A stretch of DNA of 64,000 bases. Source: Sugiyamaella lignohabitans (lineage: Eukaryota; Ascomycota; Dipodascomycetes; Dipodascales; Trichomonascaceae). The stretch lies in the NCBI RefSeq assembly GCF_001640025.1, contig NC_031674.1:372001-436000 (forward strand), given 5' to 3'. Position 1 is the stretch's first letter. The number at the start of each line of letters is the position of its first letter. Below the pieces are notes generated by a model, which saw nothing but the letters and a program-made list of their open reading frames with translations, searched no databases and was not told where the DNA came from. Position numbers and translations under genes: made by a program. This document shows, piece after piece, positions 40,490-52,173 of the stretch.

Positions 40490-41821
40490 AGGGCCGTCAC
40501 CCCGGAGTGTCGCCGAGTCCATGGCCCCCGCCTTGCCCGCCCCACTTGACCCCACTGACGACCAGCTGGGGAAAATCAGGGGAAGCGCCGATCGGTGCCT
40601 CTTTGTGCATGACATGACGTCGCGGCAGCTACCCCTCTATGAGGGGTAGGTGGTGATAGTTGTGTGAACATAGACCGGTTGGTTCGTGGTTTGTTGGCTG
40701 GACTGGAGTCAGGTGAAGTTTGGTGGGGTTAGACCGTACTAGCCTGCTTCAACTGGAGGAGTTTTCTGGTGGCGGTTATTATATAAGAGGGGAGACGGTC
40801 AGTCAGCTGGGCTGTGATCACATGCATGTGTATTATGGTGGTTCAAATAATACAGTTTAATGTATATAATAGGCGCCAGAGGCCGAACTGTCCGAGCGAG
40901 TGAACAGCTCGCCGGATGACAGTGACAGCGGGGGTGGGGCGATGGCACGTCCTGTCACTGGCACGGTCACTGGTTCGGCGGATTATGTAACAGTCAACCC
41001 CATAATTCGTTCAGCCGCCATTGGCTGCCAGCCGAGTGCCGTTTGAGTGTGGAGACAGGCCACTTTTATCGGAGTTTTTCGGTTCTCTATTGCTAACAGG
41101 AGGGCTAATCTATTAACAAGGAGGCGCTGATGGAAAATAAATTTTTAACTTTTGAGTCATGGACTGGATAACACGGGTCCACAACAGCGACCAGTCTGTT
41201 TGTTACATCGAGTCCCGCACGGGTCCCGCGCCGGTCCCGCACATTCCACCCGGGGCTAGCGGCTTGTTCTCAGTTGCGTGGTTGCTGCCAGTTTGGCCAG
41301 AATAGGCACATGCACGGGCCCCCAAAGGCTACGAGACTAGGGGGCTTAGCGCCGAAACGTGGCTTGCTAGGTATGCATGTTGGGGCCAGATGGTAGTGGG
41401 CTTGTTTGCCCCAGCAAGTTGACGCCGGTGACCCACAATTAGAGGTCGGGCAGCAAACCTGCTGCTGCATACCCGGCTGGTTATCCGCAAACTAAGCCCG
41501 AGCAGCCGCAAACGAACTAGTAGGGCTGGACTACTTAATTACCAGCGTATCGCCACCTTATTCAACAGCTATCACCATACATTACGTGCAGTTGGGAGTT
41601 TAATTTAGTGACTCAGTGGCCGCACCTCTTATGCATAGTAATAAATTCAGCTTGAGCCATAGCCAGCGTCGTGTCAGCAAGCAGAAGCTCAAGCACATGG
41701 GGTCGTAGAGAAATAAAAAATAATAAGCAGGGCACAGGGCTACCGAATTTGAGTGGTGCGGAAAAAAAAAAGCACTCAACGAGGTTTAGTTACGCTTCCT
41801 GCTTGTTGTTCTTATTTTTTC

Positions 41822-41837
41822 TCTTTCTTCTTCTTCT

Positions 41838-41873
<36 letters not shown>
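41822..41873 (+). repeat. CTT then poly-T tract
   Basis: A few CTT units leading into about 32 consecutive T, ending TTCTTC. Confidence 0.9.
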
Positions 41874-42601
41874 CTTCAGAACGCTCTGGTCGTTGGCCAA
41901 ACCATTCAAAAAAATTATTAACATCTCAAAAAGCGGAGTATTCCATTTTTGAGTGTTTTAATTTTTAACCCCCCCTCTTTTAATTTCTGTTAGAAAAATA
42001 AAGAATTCAAGGAACAGAAGAAGGAAGTAGTGGAAGAGAAAAATATTAAAAAGCAACACTTCCGACAATACTTTTTCTAAAATATATTAAAAAACGAAAG
42101 ATAAGTTTTGGATTTGAATTTGTCAGATATTGTTACTTGCTCATGTGGAGGATTTGCTAGGAAATATTTTTTATTTGATTTTTTTTCCTCTTATCATAAA
42201 GACTCGAGTTACTTTTGAGGTAGCCAGTTTAGTAGTCTGTCCACTGAGTATCAACATCTTCATCTATCACCAACAGAGAGGCTTTAATTAGTTTATCCCT
42301 GTGTATTCAACCGTGTTAGTTGTTTTTGTTGGATATTGTTTCATTCTTTTTCTTTCTGAGAAGTACTGGCTTTGACTTTGTTTCGACATCCGAAAGAACA
42401 AAAAATACTTTTGTTACAAACTGCGTAAAAAACGTCTTTATAAAACATTACGCATTTGTTTGACTCATAAATCCCATTTGACGAGCTTTTCATTAAGTTT
42501 TTCGTCTTCTAAGAATCGTTTCTTACCTTTTTTTTTCCCTCCGGTCGGACCGATTTTTTTTTTTCTTCACTTCCCTCCGTTTATCCGTTTCCGCATCCAA
42601 T

Positions 42602-44371
42602 ATGCCTGGCTTACCTTATTATAATGATCAGATGGTCACTCCACCTGACTACTTAGTCAACCACCCAGCTTATGGTCATAACATGCCTGCTACCAGATAT
42701 GCTTCCAATCCTGCTCCTCCTCAGCCTTATTCATATGGCATGGTAGCTCCTGCTCAAGCTATCTCGGCTCCTTACGACTATCCTTATAAACAGTCTATCC
42801 GATATCAACAACTGCAACAGCAGGCTAGAGCCCATGCTCAGGCTCAAGCTCAAGCTCAGGCTCAGGCTCAAGCCCAGCAGCATAGTCAAGATTATCAGGA
42901 CTATCAACAACAACGACAAGCCCAGTCGTCATCTGTTCAGGCCCATCTTCCTCATCAACTACAGTCTCAACCTCAGTTACAGCTGCAAATGCCTCAGACT
43001 CATGTTTATGCCCATCAGCCACAATCCCAACCAGGACCCCATCAATCGCATACCAGACACCATCATGCTACTTCATTTTCGTCCAACGGAACAACGTTTT
43101 TTGTTCCTACTGTGCCTTTAGATCAAATGGCTCCACATATGGCACCCGCTGGTTCCTCTAATGGTCTAAGACCTGCTTTGGGTCCGGCTATTGCCCCCGT
43201 GGTTGGACAAACTGGTGTTTCTGCTCCAGGAACTGGTCACAGTGTTAATGGAACAGCACCAGCAGGTGCTGCTGCAGCAGCCCAGGCCCAAGCCCAGCCT
43301 CCAACTGGTGGAGTTTCTGCTACTTTAGACTACGAAATCGACCAAATGTCAGATTTCCTCTCAACAATGGCTTTTGGCATTATGGTACCTATGGCATCTA
43401 CTAACCAGTTTACATGGGATAATCCCTCGTTTACTGCCTATAAAAAGTTTGTTTGTCAGGTTCTCACTGCTACTAGATTACCTAAATCGACGATTATTCT
43501 AGCTTTGGTGTACCTGTCAAAGAAATGGGCCATTTCCAAACCTACAGTTGTCGAATGCGACTCTTCAGTAGTCTATACCGTGCTTGTAGTTGCTCTTTTA
43601 TTGGCAAATAAGTTTCACGATGACAATACTTTTACAAACAAATCGTGGAATGAGGCCACTGGTATTCCTGTCAAGGAGTTAACTACAGTCGAGGCACAAT
43701 GGCTCAGAGAAATCCAATGGAGTTTATCCCTGAACCAAAATGACCTTAAAGGCTGGCAAAAGTGGAATCACTGCTGGAAAGTTTACATGTCTTCAAAGGC
43801 AGCTGCTGTTGCTGCTGCTACTGTTAAACAGATGTCTCCCTACCGATCCGAGGCTAAGGAGAAGTACAGCGATGGATTACCTTCACCAACCTCTCCTGTG
43901 TACTATTCACGGGATTCATCCCCTCGTAGTAACAGTCCTCGTAGAGCTACTTATACTATTCCTAAATGGTACGAGACAGCAAACAACACTCCTGTCAATG
44001 CCATATCGTCTGGTCGTCGTAGTGCCTCACAACAACATTCGTCTGCTGCACTTGCCGCTGTAACCAGTAACACTAGTGAACCTTTTGTGTCCTATTTCCA
44101 GCAGTCATTTGCTATCCCAGGAACATCTGCCTATGACGAAGAAAAGGCTGTTGACTCTGCCTCTTATAACCGAAGGGCTATACCTGGAGCTTACTATAAC
44201 TACCCAACTCATCACCATCATGCTCATCATCATCAATACCCTCAATCCCATTACATGGCTGCTTATAACCACTTAGCTGGTTGTTCTTGCAGTTTATGTG
44301 TTTTTGAACCTATCAAACAACCTGCCATTCACAATGGCCAGTGGTTTGGATCCTCAGTTGTAGCCTGTTGA
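42602..44371 (+). CDS. CLG1: Pho85-type cyclin, Clg1-like
   Basis: A 589-residue protein with a PHO80/PCL-type cyclin box at about residues 243-400. It reads DYEIDQMSDFLSTMAFGIM, then FVCQVLTATRLPKSTIILALVYLSK, then VLVVALLLANKFHDDNTFTNKSWNEATGIPVKELTTVE, and EIQWSLSLNQNDLKGWQ. In Saccharomyces, Clg1 is the cyclin partner of Pho85 with this type of box and a long Gln/Pro-rich leader. Here the N-terminal 230 residues are Gln/Ala/His/Pro-rich with an alternating AQ run near 78-92. The C-terminus is Ser-rich with a His run (HHHHAHHHQ) and ends GCSCSLCVFEP, a Cys-rich motif of unknown role. Start is a clean ATG after a T/C-rich leader. Confidence 0.85.
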   Translation: MPGLPYYNDQMVTPPDYLVNHPAYGHNMPATRYASNPAPPQPYSYGMVAPAQAISAPYDYPYKQSIRYQQLQQQARAHAQAQAQAQAQAQAQQHSQDYQDYQQQRQAQSSSVQAHLPHQLQSQPQLQLQMPQTHVYAHQPQSQPGPHQSHTRHHHATSFSSNGTTFFVPTVPLDQMAPHMAPAGSSNGLRPALGPAIAPVVGQTGVSAPGTGHSVNGTAPAGAAAAAQAQAQPPTGGVSATLDYEIDQMSDFLSTMAFGIMVPMASTNQFTWDNPSFTAYKKFVCQVLTATRLPKSTIILALVYLSKKWAISKPTVVECDSSVVYTVLVVALLLANKFHDDNTFTNKSWNEATGIPVKELTTVEAQWLREIQWSLSLNQNDLKGWQKWNHCWKVYMSSKAAAVAAATVKQMSPYRSEAKEKYSDGLPSPTSPVYYSRDSSPRSNSPRRATYTIPKWYETANNTPVNAISSGRRSASQQHSSAALAAVTSNTSEPFVSYFQQSFAIPGTSAYDEEKAVDSASYNRRAIPGAYYNYPTHHHHAHHHQYPQSHYMAAYNHLAGCSCSLCVFEPIKQPAIHNGQWFGSSVVAC

Positions 44372-44739
44372 GCTCAATTGTTGACTTCTTTCTATTCTAC
44401 CTGAATACGTCTATAGTCTTATGGCTTAGACAAAAAGTTTTTTTTTTCCTTTCGATAATAGTGCCCTAATTTTTGTTGTGTGTTTTAATGGTTCCTTTCT
44501 CTTCTTTTCGTTTAATCTTTTTGTCTTTTAATGTTCTTCCCGGTTGGAATCTTGATTCTGGTAGTCTGTACTATCTTTGGCAAAAAGAGTACAATTATTA
44601 CAAATGGTTTTTCTTTTTTTAGTTTTTTGTTGAAAATTGTTGACTGAAATTTATCTTTTTAAATTAAATAAATTCTATAGAAATTGATTGATTCAATAAC
44701 AACTAGTGTGGCGGTATTTTGGATGCGAAGGATATACAT
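44372..44739. other. convergent 3' spacer CLG1 / aminotransferase
   Basis: 368 bp, AT-rich, T-runs, no GC element. It is the only convergent gene pair in the window whose spacer has none. Confidence 0.5.
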
Positions 44740-46065
44740 TTATTTATTCTTGTTTTCTTCACACACCTCTCCCCATACCTGAATACCCTGTTGCGATTCT
44801 TCAACTGTATGGTAGGCGAAGCATATTCTAAAGCTATTATCGTTAATAGGCACCCTTGGAGTTGGACCATGAGCGACTTGAAAATTGTGCGCTTCCGCGA
44901 GAACAACATTTTTCTTTAAGCATTGCTCAGCAATGGCTCGTCCATTATACTCTTCTGGTAAGGTTACCCAAAAGAAATAACCTCCTTCTCCTCCCTCAAT
45001 CTGGGTTCCTTGGGGAAGATACTTTTCGAAGTCTTGTCTCATGTGCTTAGAACGATCCCCAAAAACTGAACGTAAGTCTTTCAGAATAGACTCCATATAT
45101 CCTAGAGAAAGTAAGGATCCCACTAACATCGTATTAAGGTGAGCAGGTGTTCCTCCGGAACGAACAGCCCCTCCTTGGCACAGCTGTTGTGCCAATCGTG
45201 GAGATACTGTCTCCTGCCAACCAACTCGTAAACCTGGTCCTACAAGTTTAGAAAATGTACAATTTGAAATTGTATTGCCATAAGAGGAGCTATCGGTTGT
45301 ACTTTCTCGATCCAAAGTCACTAATCTCGGCGGTAAATCGTTAATCGAATCCGCCTTGTAATACAACCAATCATATACATCATCGCATAATAGCAACATA
45401 TCGTGAGCTCTAGCAAGTTCAAGCAATTTCAATCTGTCTGATAGTGGTATGACAGTTCCTCGAGGATTTGAGAATGTAGGTACAAGATACATTACATACT
45501 TGTAAAGTTTCCTACGGGGTCTTGAATCATCTTGAATATACTTGGCCGCATCTTCATATGAAACCTCTGGCTCTTTATCGAAATGGACCAGAAGTTTCTC
45601 CAAGGCCACCAAGTCGATACTTCCATCAGCTCTTTGCTCAATTGGGGAGAATTTGTCGGCAAATCCAGCATCCAAAAATACTGAATTAATTAAGAAATAT
45701 GTAGGAGACACGATAAATGCTTGTTTGGTGAAGCCTGAGTGAGCAGAAGTACATTGCAAGAGAGCACCACCTGCGCCAAAACTCGCACCATTTGTCAAGT
45801 TTATACTATCAGCATATATCTGCTCTTTATCAGCTGATAGATCTGGATATGTCCACTTGGCAATCTGCTTTCTCACTGTGAGAGATCCTGGGTCACTTCC
45901 ATATGTTAACGGATGTCTATCTTCATCGTCATCGTCACCTGGTCTATGAGCTGGACTTAATACGTTCTCACTCGCTTTAAGAACATAATGAGACGACGGT
46001 CCTAATAGACTGTTGCTTGGGTGACCCCTAAAGAAGTTTACCTTTTTGACTTTTGATACACTCAT
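44740..46065 (-). CDS. class I/II PLP aminotransferase (YER152C-type, 2-aminoadipate transaminase-like)
   Basis: 441 residues, almost exactly the length of yeast YER152C (443). Fold type I aminotransferase: N-terminal FFRGHPSNSLLGPS, LTYGSDPGSLTVRKQIA, then INLTNGASFGAGGALLQC, the FIVSPTYFL segment, and VPTFSNPRGTVIPLSDRLKLLELA with the Asn-Pro that contacts PLP. LLLCDDVYDWL follows, where the Asp and Tyr bind the cofactor, and the Schiff-base Lys is at about 273 in CTFSKLVGPGLRVGW. YER152C has been linked to 2-aminoadipate transamination in lysine metabolism; the substrate here is inferred from similarity. No targeting signal is evident. An AT palindrome lies about 300 bp upstream. Confidence 0.92.
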   Translation of the reverse strand: MSVSKVKKVNFFRGHPSNSLLGPSSHYVLKASENVLSPAHRPGDDDDEDRHPLTYGSDPGSLTVRKQIAKWTYPDLSADKEQIYADSINLTNGASFGAGGALLQCTSAHSGFTKQAFIVSPTYFLINSVFLDAGFADKFSPIEQRADGSIDLVALEKLLVHFDKEPEVSYEDAAKYIQDDSRPRRKLYKYVMYLVPTFSNPRGTVIPLSDRLKLLELARAHDMLLLCDDVYDWLYYKADSINDLPPRLVTLDRESTTDSSSYGNTISNCTFSKLVGPGLRVGWQETVSPRLAQQLCQGGAVRSGGTPAHLNTMLVGSLLSLGYMESILKDLRSVFGDRSKHMRQDFEKYLPQGTQIEGGEGGYFFWVTLPEEYNGRAIAEQCLKKNVVLAEAHNFQVAHGPTPRVPINDNSFRICFAYHTVEESQQGIQVWGEVCEENKNK

Positions 46066-46613
46066 TGGTAATGAATTATTGTTTAACTTTAGAAAATTGC
46101 CAGTAAGTCAAAAGACGTTTCAGTATGAATTGAAGTCATATCACGTGAATTAAAACGCGGGTTAGGAATAAAGTGCCATCAGAAATGGGGGCGAGGGCCA
46201 TAAAACCTTTTCCTATAACTTTAAAACTGAGAGACTCGAAAGAAGCAAAAATTTTCCAGTAATCGTAGTTAGTTGAGTCTGTATAGCACAAATCTAAACT
46301 TCGGTTCATTTGTTCATTTAAGACTAACATGCGAGGATCTGCCAGGATCAACGCGAGGGTCTCAAAATAATATTATAATATAATATTATTTCAAGCGATA
46401 TTTCGCTTGAATGTTGTTTATTATTGCAATAATTCAGATATTAGTTCTCTGTGTTGAATATTGGCATCACACAGACTGTAGATGGGTTTGCTGATCCAAA
46501 TAATTCTATAATTTTTTACTACCAGCTGTTAACTGACTATCTTCAGTACGACTTACGGAAGAGAAACAGGACAAATTTAACATCTCATCAAAACATTATC
46601 TGTATTTAGTACA
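46066..46613. other. spacer between aminotransferase and KIP3
   Basis: AT-rich, no coding sequence, no GC element. It contains the palindrome at 46365. Confidence 0.5.
46365..46412. repeat. two adjacent AT-rich hairpins
   Basis: First is a near-perfect palindrome of only A and T, about 25 nt (AATAATATTAT then ATAATATTATT). Next to it is TTCAAGCGA-TATT-TCGCTTGAA with a 9-bp stem. It is a potential cruciform or bidirectional terminator. Confidence 0.7.
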
Positions 46614-49420
46614 TTACGATCTTCGAAGGTTTTGCTTCATGGATGAAGAAGCTGTTGCTGCCAGATGGAACGGAGTTCCTGACGAGCGGGATGACAATGT
46701 AGGCACAGGAGGGGTGCTGCTTGGTGACAGCAGAATGCTCTGATTGTCAAGTGACGAAATCGGGCTGCTGCTATTTTCTTTCTCAACCCTACCTGGAGCA
46801 TGCTTGTTAATTCCTAAAATGGATGGTCGTGGCTTGTTCAAAGAACGACGAGTGAGGTCGCTTCGTGGTCCTATTTTCTTTCCCATACCTGACGGATGAG
46901 AAACAGAGTAATCGATTGAAGAATTGATATCACTATCGAGAGTAACTTCGCGGAGTGGGCTCATCAGTCTAGTGACTCTGGGATCGGTAAGAGGAGCCAC
47001 TGTAGGTGTAGAGCGGTCAACACTCATAGACGAGTCTGATAGACCCATATCACTAGCACTCTCAGTCATGTCATTTGCCAGACTATCTGTATCTTCACTA
47101 TCCTCCCATCTAACTCGTTTAGATGTTTTACGAGGCTTTAAAGGAGAGCTGGCTCTCATTAATACAGAACTGCGACGCAAAAGCCGAGGAGACTTTTTCT
47201 TCAGAATTGATACTCTGCGAGATGATGAGAGTCTCTTTGGGGATGCGGTCATGTGCACAACATTGTTCATGACGGAAGATGTGTGCAAAAGAGGCTGTTG
47301 TGGTTGATTAAGAAGAGACAAATCAAACGCATTCGACTCACAGCCAGTAGGCTCAGTCAAAATATTCGATCGTTCCATGTCATTCAATAATTCTTTGGTG
47401 AGAAGAGTGACTTCTCCAGCGATGATTTCTCCTGGCTGAGATCGCAAACTTTCAAGTCTGCCTATGCATTTGAATAATAATCTAGCTACGACATTTAGCG
47501 AGATCGCACTAGGGGTACCAGTCAAAGACTTTTGTAGAAGTTCGTTCTCCAAGCTAGATTTCTTCCAATTCAGATAATTTTCAAAATTTGTAGAATCTTG
47601 CTTTGACCAGCCTGAAGTTTCTTGGAGACGTCGACTGAGAATAGTTGCGGCAGAGTCGATTGCCTGGCTGGCGTTGATAGACTGCAAATATTGCTGAATT
47701 TTCCCCTGCTCTGCCGTAGCCTTGTTCTTGGCCATCTGAAGAGCACTCTGGAAAACTTCCATCCCAGGAAGCTGATACTGTTTAGAGTTTTCTACCAGAG
47801 CTTCTGCAATTGCGTCGATCTGACTTATTTGTAGAGATAGAGTCCTAAGTTTTGAGATGCATACAGATTTATTCGAATACTCGGAACGACTCTTCTCAAC
47901 GGCAGCATCCAAGCTTTCAAGAGCTTCTTCAAGAGCCTTGAGACGCTTTTCTCTTGTCATTCTATCCTTGTCGAGAGCTTCTTGAATCACCTTGGCTTCT
48001 CGATTACGGAGTTCTTCGATCTCTGCTCGTTGCTCAGTAATCATCTTCAAATAAGAACCGACATGACGATCAAGACTATGCTGGTTTCTTGATACTTTGG
48101 TTTTGATTTTCTTGGCCCGGTCAGCATATTTAAGGGTATTTAAAGTTTCGTCATAATGTTGGCTGGACGGGCTGACACAAACTATCATGACTGTTTTGCA
48201 ATTCCCTCCCAGCGAGAATTTCAGCAGTCTTGTCAGTTTAGAGTCTCTATATGGAACATGACCTCTTTGACGAGGGTCACATAGAGCGTTAATGCAATTT
48301 CCGAGTGCTAGTAGTGATTTGTTAATGTTAGCACCCTCGATTAGGCGTTCGCCTCTGTTTTTTGTAGCGGATGCACGTTCACTGCCTGCCAAATCAATAA
48401 TTGACAGAGTAGCAAAAGTATGGGCTTCACTCAATTCAGCGGTACGAGCTTTTTGAGTAATGTTGATTTGTAAAACAGCATGCGACCGTGATGATACAGC
48501 ATTGGCTTCTGTTGGTGACATGGTTCTGTTTTGGTTGCCCTGTAAAATCATGTCCATAACCTGGTCGACATTTTCTGGCTTATGGGAACTTAAATTTGAC
48601 ACTGAAATACGTTTATCGGCGTTTTCTCTGAGCTGTAGTATTCTCTTAGGACCTGGTCCAGACCCAGCTGGTTCTAACAAGTCTCGAATGGTTTCGTTGT
48701 AAATCTCTAAATAAGAGAGACTCAGGTCGATGGTTTTTGTATCACGTAATGCATCAATTCTCTCGAAAAGCTCTTTCATCGTTAAGAATATAATACCTGG
48801 TTGGCTGGGGTTACCACTGATTGTATGAGTTTTACCGCAGCCAGTAGCTCCATATGCAAATACTGTGGCATTATAGCCATCCAGAACATTATCTAAAAGT
48901 GGTCGAGTAGTGTGACAGTATACATCATTCTGAGTAGCAGTGTCGTCAAATAACCTATCAAATACAAATCTGTGTTCTCTGATTCTATTCTGCCTCATTC
49001 CATTGCTGCTTGAAGAACCACTGCCATTGCTGTTACCACCACCTCCATTAAAGAGCGCCTGTTGCATTTTCACCATAGGATTATTCTCAGGAGGGTCAAA
49101 TATAAGCATTTTGTCGTCAACAACATTAATAATCTTTCGAATTGACTTACCAGGATATCTGTGTGTGAAAGCCATAGCGCTTCCTGGTCCACCACTCGGT
49201 CCATCTCCACCATTATTACCTGCTAAATTCCCGTCACCAAGAAACACAGGCTCATTTGAAACATGTTGGAGATGTACTAATTCATTTGAAGTAAAGGGTC
49301 TAACTCGCACTTTCTATGTTAGTATTTGTCTTTTCTATCCATGCCGTTCTCAACTTTCTTTCTCCAGTATCATTTAACACTTACCTGCCACAGAAATGGA
49401 CGACTCCGTGCTAGACATCT
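46614..49420 (-). CDS. KIP3: kinesin-8 motor, Kip3-like, two exons
   Basis: The CDS is complement(join(46614..49309,49387..49420)), 909 residues. Exon 1 is only 34 nt (MSSTESSISVA plus one base). Joining to an AAAG acceptor restores SISVAVRVRPF, the standard kinesin start; the nearer ATAG acceptor would give a stop. Motor landmarks in order are P-loop GATGCGKT at 165-172, switch I NAVSSRSH near 281, switch II DLAGSE at 317-322, and NKSLLALGNCINAL. The FSLGGNCKTVMIVCVSPSSQHYDETLNTLKYADRAKKIKTKVSRN segment (split here only by line) is the kinesin-8 signature. Loop 2 carries a Gly/Asn/Ser-rich insert. A coiled-coil stalk (about 425-490) and a basic Ser-rich tail follow. Kip3 walks to microtubule plus ends and depolymerises them in spindle positioning. 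Confidence 0.95.
49310..49386 (-). other. KIP3 intron
   Basis: 77 nt on the minus strand, GTAAGT donor, TACTAAC branch site, acceptor AAAG 10 nt further on. No GC element. Confidence 0.88.
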
Positions 49421-50088
49421 CCGTTGGTAGATGCTCTATTGACTGCCTTTCTTTTGATTTATCTGCTTCACTCCCTACAAAGTTTTTATGCTGAATTGTT
49501 GTTACTCAGTGGTCAAGAATTGCTTCCCTCAAATGTGATCTGTGTTATCAAAACACTGTTTGTTGATGGATTGCATCTGTATTGCCCCATTCGGAATGTG
49601 TATGTTTACATTTCAGCCGCGCGCATATTGGGTAAGGCTAGATGATCTGTATGATCGACATGTTCTATGCAGGGTACCTGCTGATGCTGCACATGTAAAC
49701 TGCGAGGAATCACAAATAATCTAATGCCAATGGATTGTAGATAATCTAAAATGTTGCCAAGGTTCGAGATGTCGCACAATTCGACTGGTTTTTAAAAGTT
49801 TGAGAAGATTGTTTATCTGACATCCACCAACAGTCAACGGTAAGATGTACTCAACATTGGGTCGAATGTAAAACATCTGAAATGACATCAGAATTAACTG
49901 ATAATAATTTCACCGATATAGCTAGATATACTATTATCGAAATGGCTGTTGCACTTGTTGAGACAGCATTGCTTTGTTTTCTAGGTTTTGAAGACAACTG
50001 TTGACGAATATATCGATAATAGCCATTAGGTGGTGGGTAGTCATCAATTCATTAGGTATATACAAATAATGCTCGTTAGATCAGTAAG
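49421..50088. other. spacer upstream of KIP3
   Basis: No coding sequence recognised and no GC element. It holds the KIP3 promoter and the 3' flank of the PPR-like gene. Confidence 0.45.
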
Positions 50089-52173
50089 CTAGTTTGAATG
50101 GTGCTCAAGATATGCTCTGGGAGTAAGGCCACTGGCTCGCATGAGATTAAGATACTCATCAGCTACGTCGTGGGACCCAGCATCGCGACTGATTTGAATG
50201 GCAAGCTCAAATATACGACGGGTTCGGGCCACGCCAAAAGCTTGACAGTCTCGAAGGATCACTTGGCGAGCCAGGAAATGGTCCTGTGTGTTTTGTGCAA
50301 GTTTTAGAAGACAGAGCATGGTGTCGTCATTAGGGTGGAAATTATAATGGAAAATAGCAGTGCTGTAAAATTCATGAATGAATTTAGGGTCAACCTTTGA
50401 ATTGACATAAGCGCTGAGGACGGTATTGACGTAAAGAGTTTTAACAGCAGGAGTCAAAGTAGAACCCTTGTTCTTGGTAAAGAGATTTTGGATGTAATTC
50501 GACGTCTCTAGAAGTAATTTTGAGTCATTCGATAATGTGTTGATTAGAATGGGGACGTCACGTAGTCGTAGAATGGCGGTGCCTCGATCGCCAATTCGCT
50601 TCATTAATTTGAGAGAGGCAGTAATATCACCACTACCAGCATATGCATCTATTAAAGCAGAAAAGTGATTGATATGGTTTGTATCATCAGGTTTTGATAA
50701 GGCCTGTTTACGTCTTTGTTCTCGCAATAGAGCCCATCTTGTAAGAGCAAAGTCGCCATTAGCACGTCCTAGCTCTACCATTTTTTCATAGCACCAGTCG
50801 TTCAATACTACTCTGCCAGGAATTCCAGCCGTCTTCCAAGCCCATTCAACATTTTCATAGTCCATGGCCTGGCATGCATGGGCCATGAAGACTCCCCAGG
50901 TTCTTGCATATACAGGTCCTGAGCTATGAAGATACTCCATAACTTGTCGGGAAAACTCCATATCATTCATGTCCAAAGTGGCAAGAAGAAGGACTTCATA
51001 GAGCGAGCGTGCTAGAGTCAATTTTCCAGCATTCGCTTCAACCATTTGTCGTAATGAATATAAAGCAGCCTCGGCGTTACCAGAAGAAACATGCAGTCGG
51101 ATGACGTTGTTCATATACCGTCTTTTCTGGGCAGGTGTTGATATCGATACATGCTCACAGAGAGTTATGTATTTTTGAGCAAAGAACGCATCTCCAAGTG
51201 GAACTATCAGCTGGTAGAGTAATGAGCTGTTGTAAAAGGATATTTCGTAGCCTCGAGAGATCATATGGTCGAATATAAGACAGCCTAGAGCAGCATGGCT
51301 TGGAGATGTACTTGTTACCTTAGTAATTTCTCGAGAAGGAGCCGACCGTGAAGCGACTGTTTTATATGTGACGGTTGCAGATTCATAAACTATTAAAAAA
51401 AGTTCTTCAAAAAGCTCAGCTGGGGGTGAAGCAGATGAGACATGCATATTGGAGACGGTAGTAACCGCCGAAGGTGAGTTTTCTTCTTTAGAAACTGACG
51501 AAAGTAAACCGGGTTTTAACTCGGTGTGTATCGTTTTCAGAACTAGTTGAGCCACTTCAAGAGCATCGCCATAAGATTTTTGAGTTCTCAGGCCCTGGAT
51601 TACGTCAATAATAGAGTTCCAGTTGGCAGAGTTGCAGTTTACAGAGAGCTGGATAAGGACTTCTCGTAACTTTTCTTTGAAATCAATGCTCTTAAGAGAA
51701 GATACATTACCAGACATAGGACTAGCCACGTTTGAAACAAATCCAGAACCCAAATCAACAGTTGCCTCGCCAGAACCCAGAACCGGAGAAGCTGAGGATG
51801 ACGAACCGTACGAGTTGGCCTTTCTGATAGCACTAGTGGAAAAGTGTCTATAACCAGCTCGTACGATATCGTTTCTAGAACTTAATGAATGGTTCCATAG
51901 AAGATTATTATTTTTATGATCAAGGAATGAAGCTCCTACTGTCGGGTGAGTATCAAATATCGTAGAAGTGGTAATTCTATCGCTACTTCTGAAATCACCA
52001 CGAGCAAATGGAAAATAAGAAGAAGATCCATACTCCGATGTATTCTGGACCACAGAAGAAGATGCCATGTGTGCCCATTTCGTTTTCGTCCTCTTGCTAG
52101 TAATGAAAAGACCAGACCTCGTGCCAGTACGGGACCGAGTAGGCCCATACCTCTGTAAAGCCCTGACTACCAT
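50089..52173 (-). CDS. mitochondrial PPR-like protein, function unknown
   Basis: 694 residues from the ATG at 52173; the frame upstream begins only with GTG. The N-terminus MVVRALQRYGPTRSRTGTRS is Arg/Ser-rich and lacks acids, a good mitochondrial presequence, and a second basic patch follows near residue 110 (RHFSTSAIRKANS). From about 250 onward it is all-helical, with repeats spaced about 35 residues that fit degenerate pentatricopeptide helices (for example ALYSLRQMVEANAGKLTLARSLYEVLLLA, HFSALIDAYAGSGDITASLKLMKRIGD). Fungal PPR proteins of this kind act on mitochondrial mRNAs. I cannot match it to a named yeast factor. It shares a 286-bp divergent promoter with OXA1. Confidence 0.65.
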   Translation of the reverse strand: MVVRALQRYGPTRSRTGTRSGLFITSKRTKTKWAHMASSSVVQNTSEYGSSSYFPFARGDFRSSDRITTSTIFDTHPTVGASFLDHKNNNLLWNHSLSSRNDIVRAGYRHFSTSAIRKANSYGSSSSASPVLGSGEATVDLGSGFVSNVASPMSGNVSSLKSIDFKEKLREVLIQLSVNCNSANWNSIIDVIQGLRTQKSYGDALEVAQLVLKTIHTELKPGLLSSVSKEENSPSAVTTVSNMHVSSASPPAELFEELFLIVYESATVTYKTVASRSAPSREITKVTSTSPSHAALGCLIFDHMISRGYEISFYNSSLLYQLIVPLGDAFFAQKYITLCEHVSISTPAQKRRYMNNVIRLHVSSGNAEAALYSLRQMVEANAGKLTLARSLYEVLLLATLDMNDMEFSRQVMEYLHSSGPVYARTWGVFMAHACQAMDYENVEWAWKTAGIPGRVVLNDWCYEKMVELGRANGDFALTRWALLREQRRKQALSKPDDTNHINHFSALIDAYAGSGDITASLKLMKRIGDRGTAILRLRDVPILINTLSNDSKLLLETSNYIQNLFTKNKGSTLTPAVKTLYVNTVLSAYVNSKVDPKFIHEFYSTAIFHYNFHPNDDTMLCLLKLAQNTQDHFLARQVILRDCQAFGVARTRRIFELAIQISRDAGSHDVADEYLNLMRASGLTPRAYLEHHSN

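Larger units (their letters stand above)
40267..42601. other. 2.3-kb spacer upstream of CLG1
   Basis: One full GC element at 40354, a long T-run at about 41822-41873, and AT-rich pyrimidine tracts up to the CLG1 start. No supported gene. The last few hundred bases look like a long leader. Confidence 0.45.
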
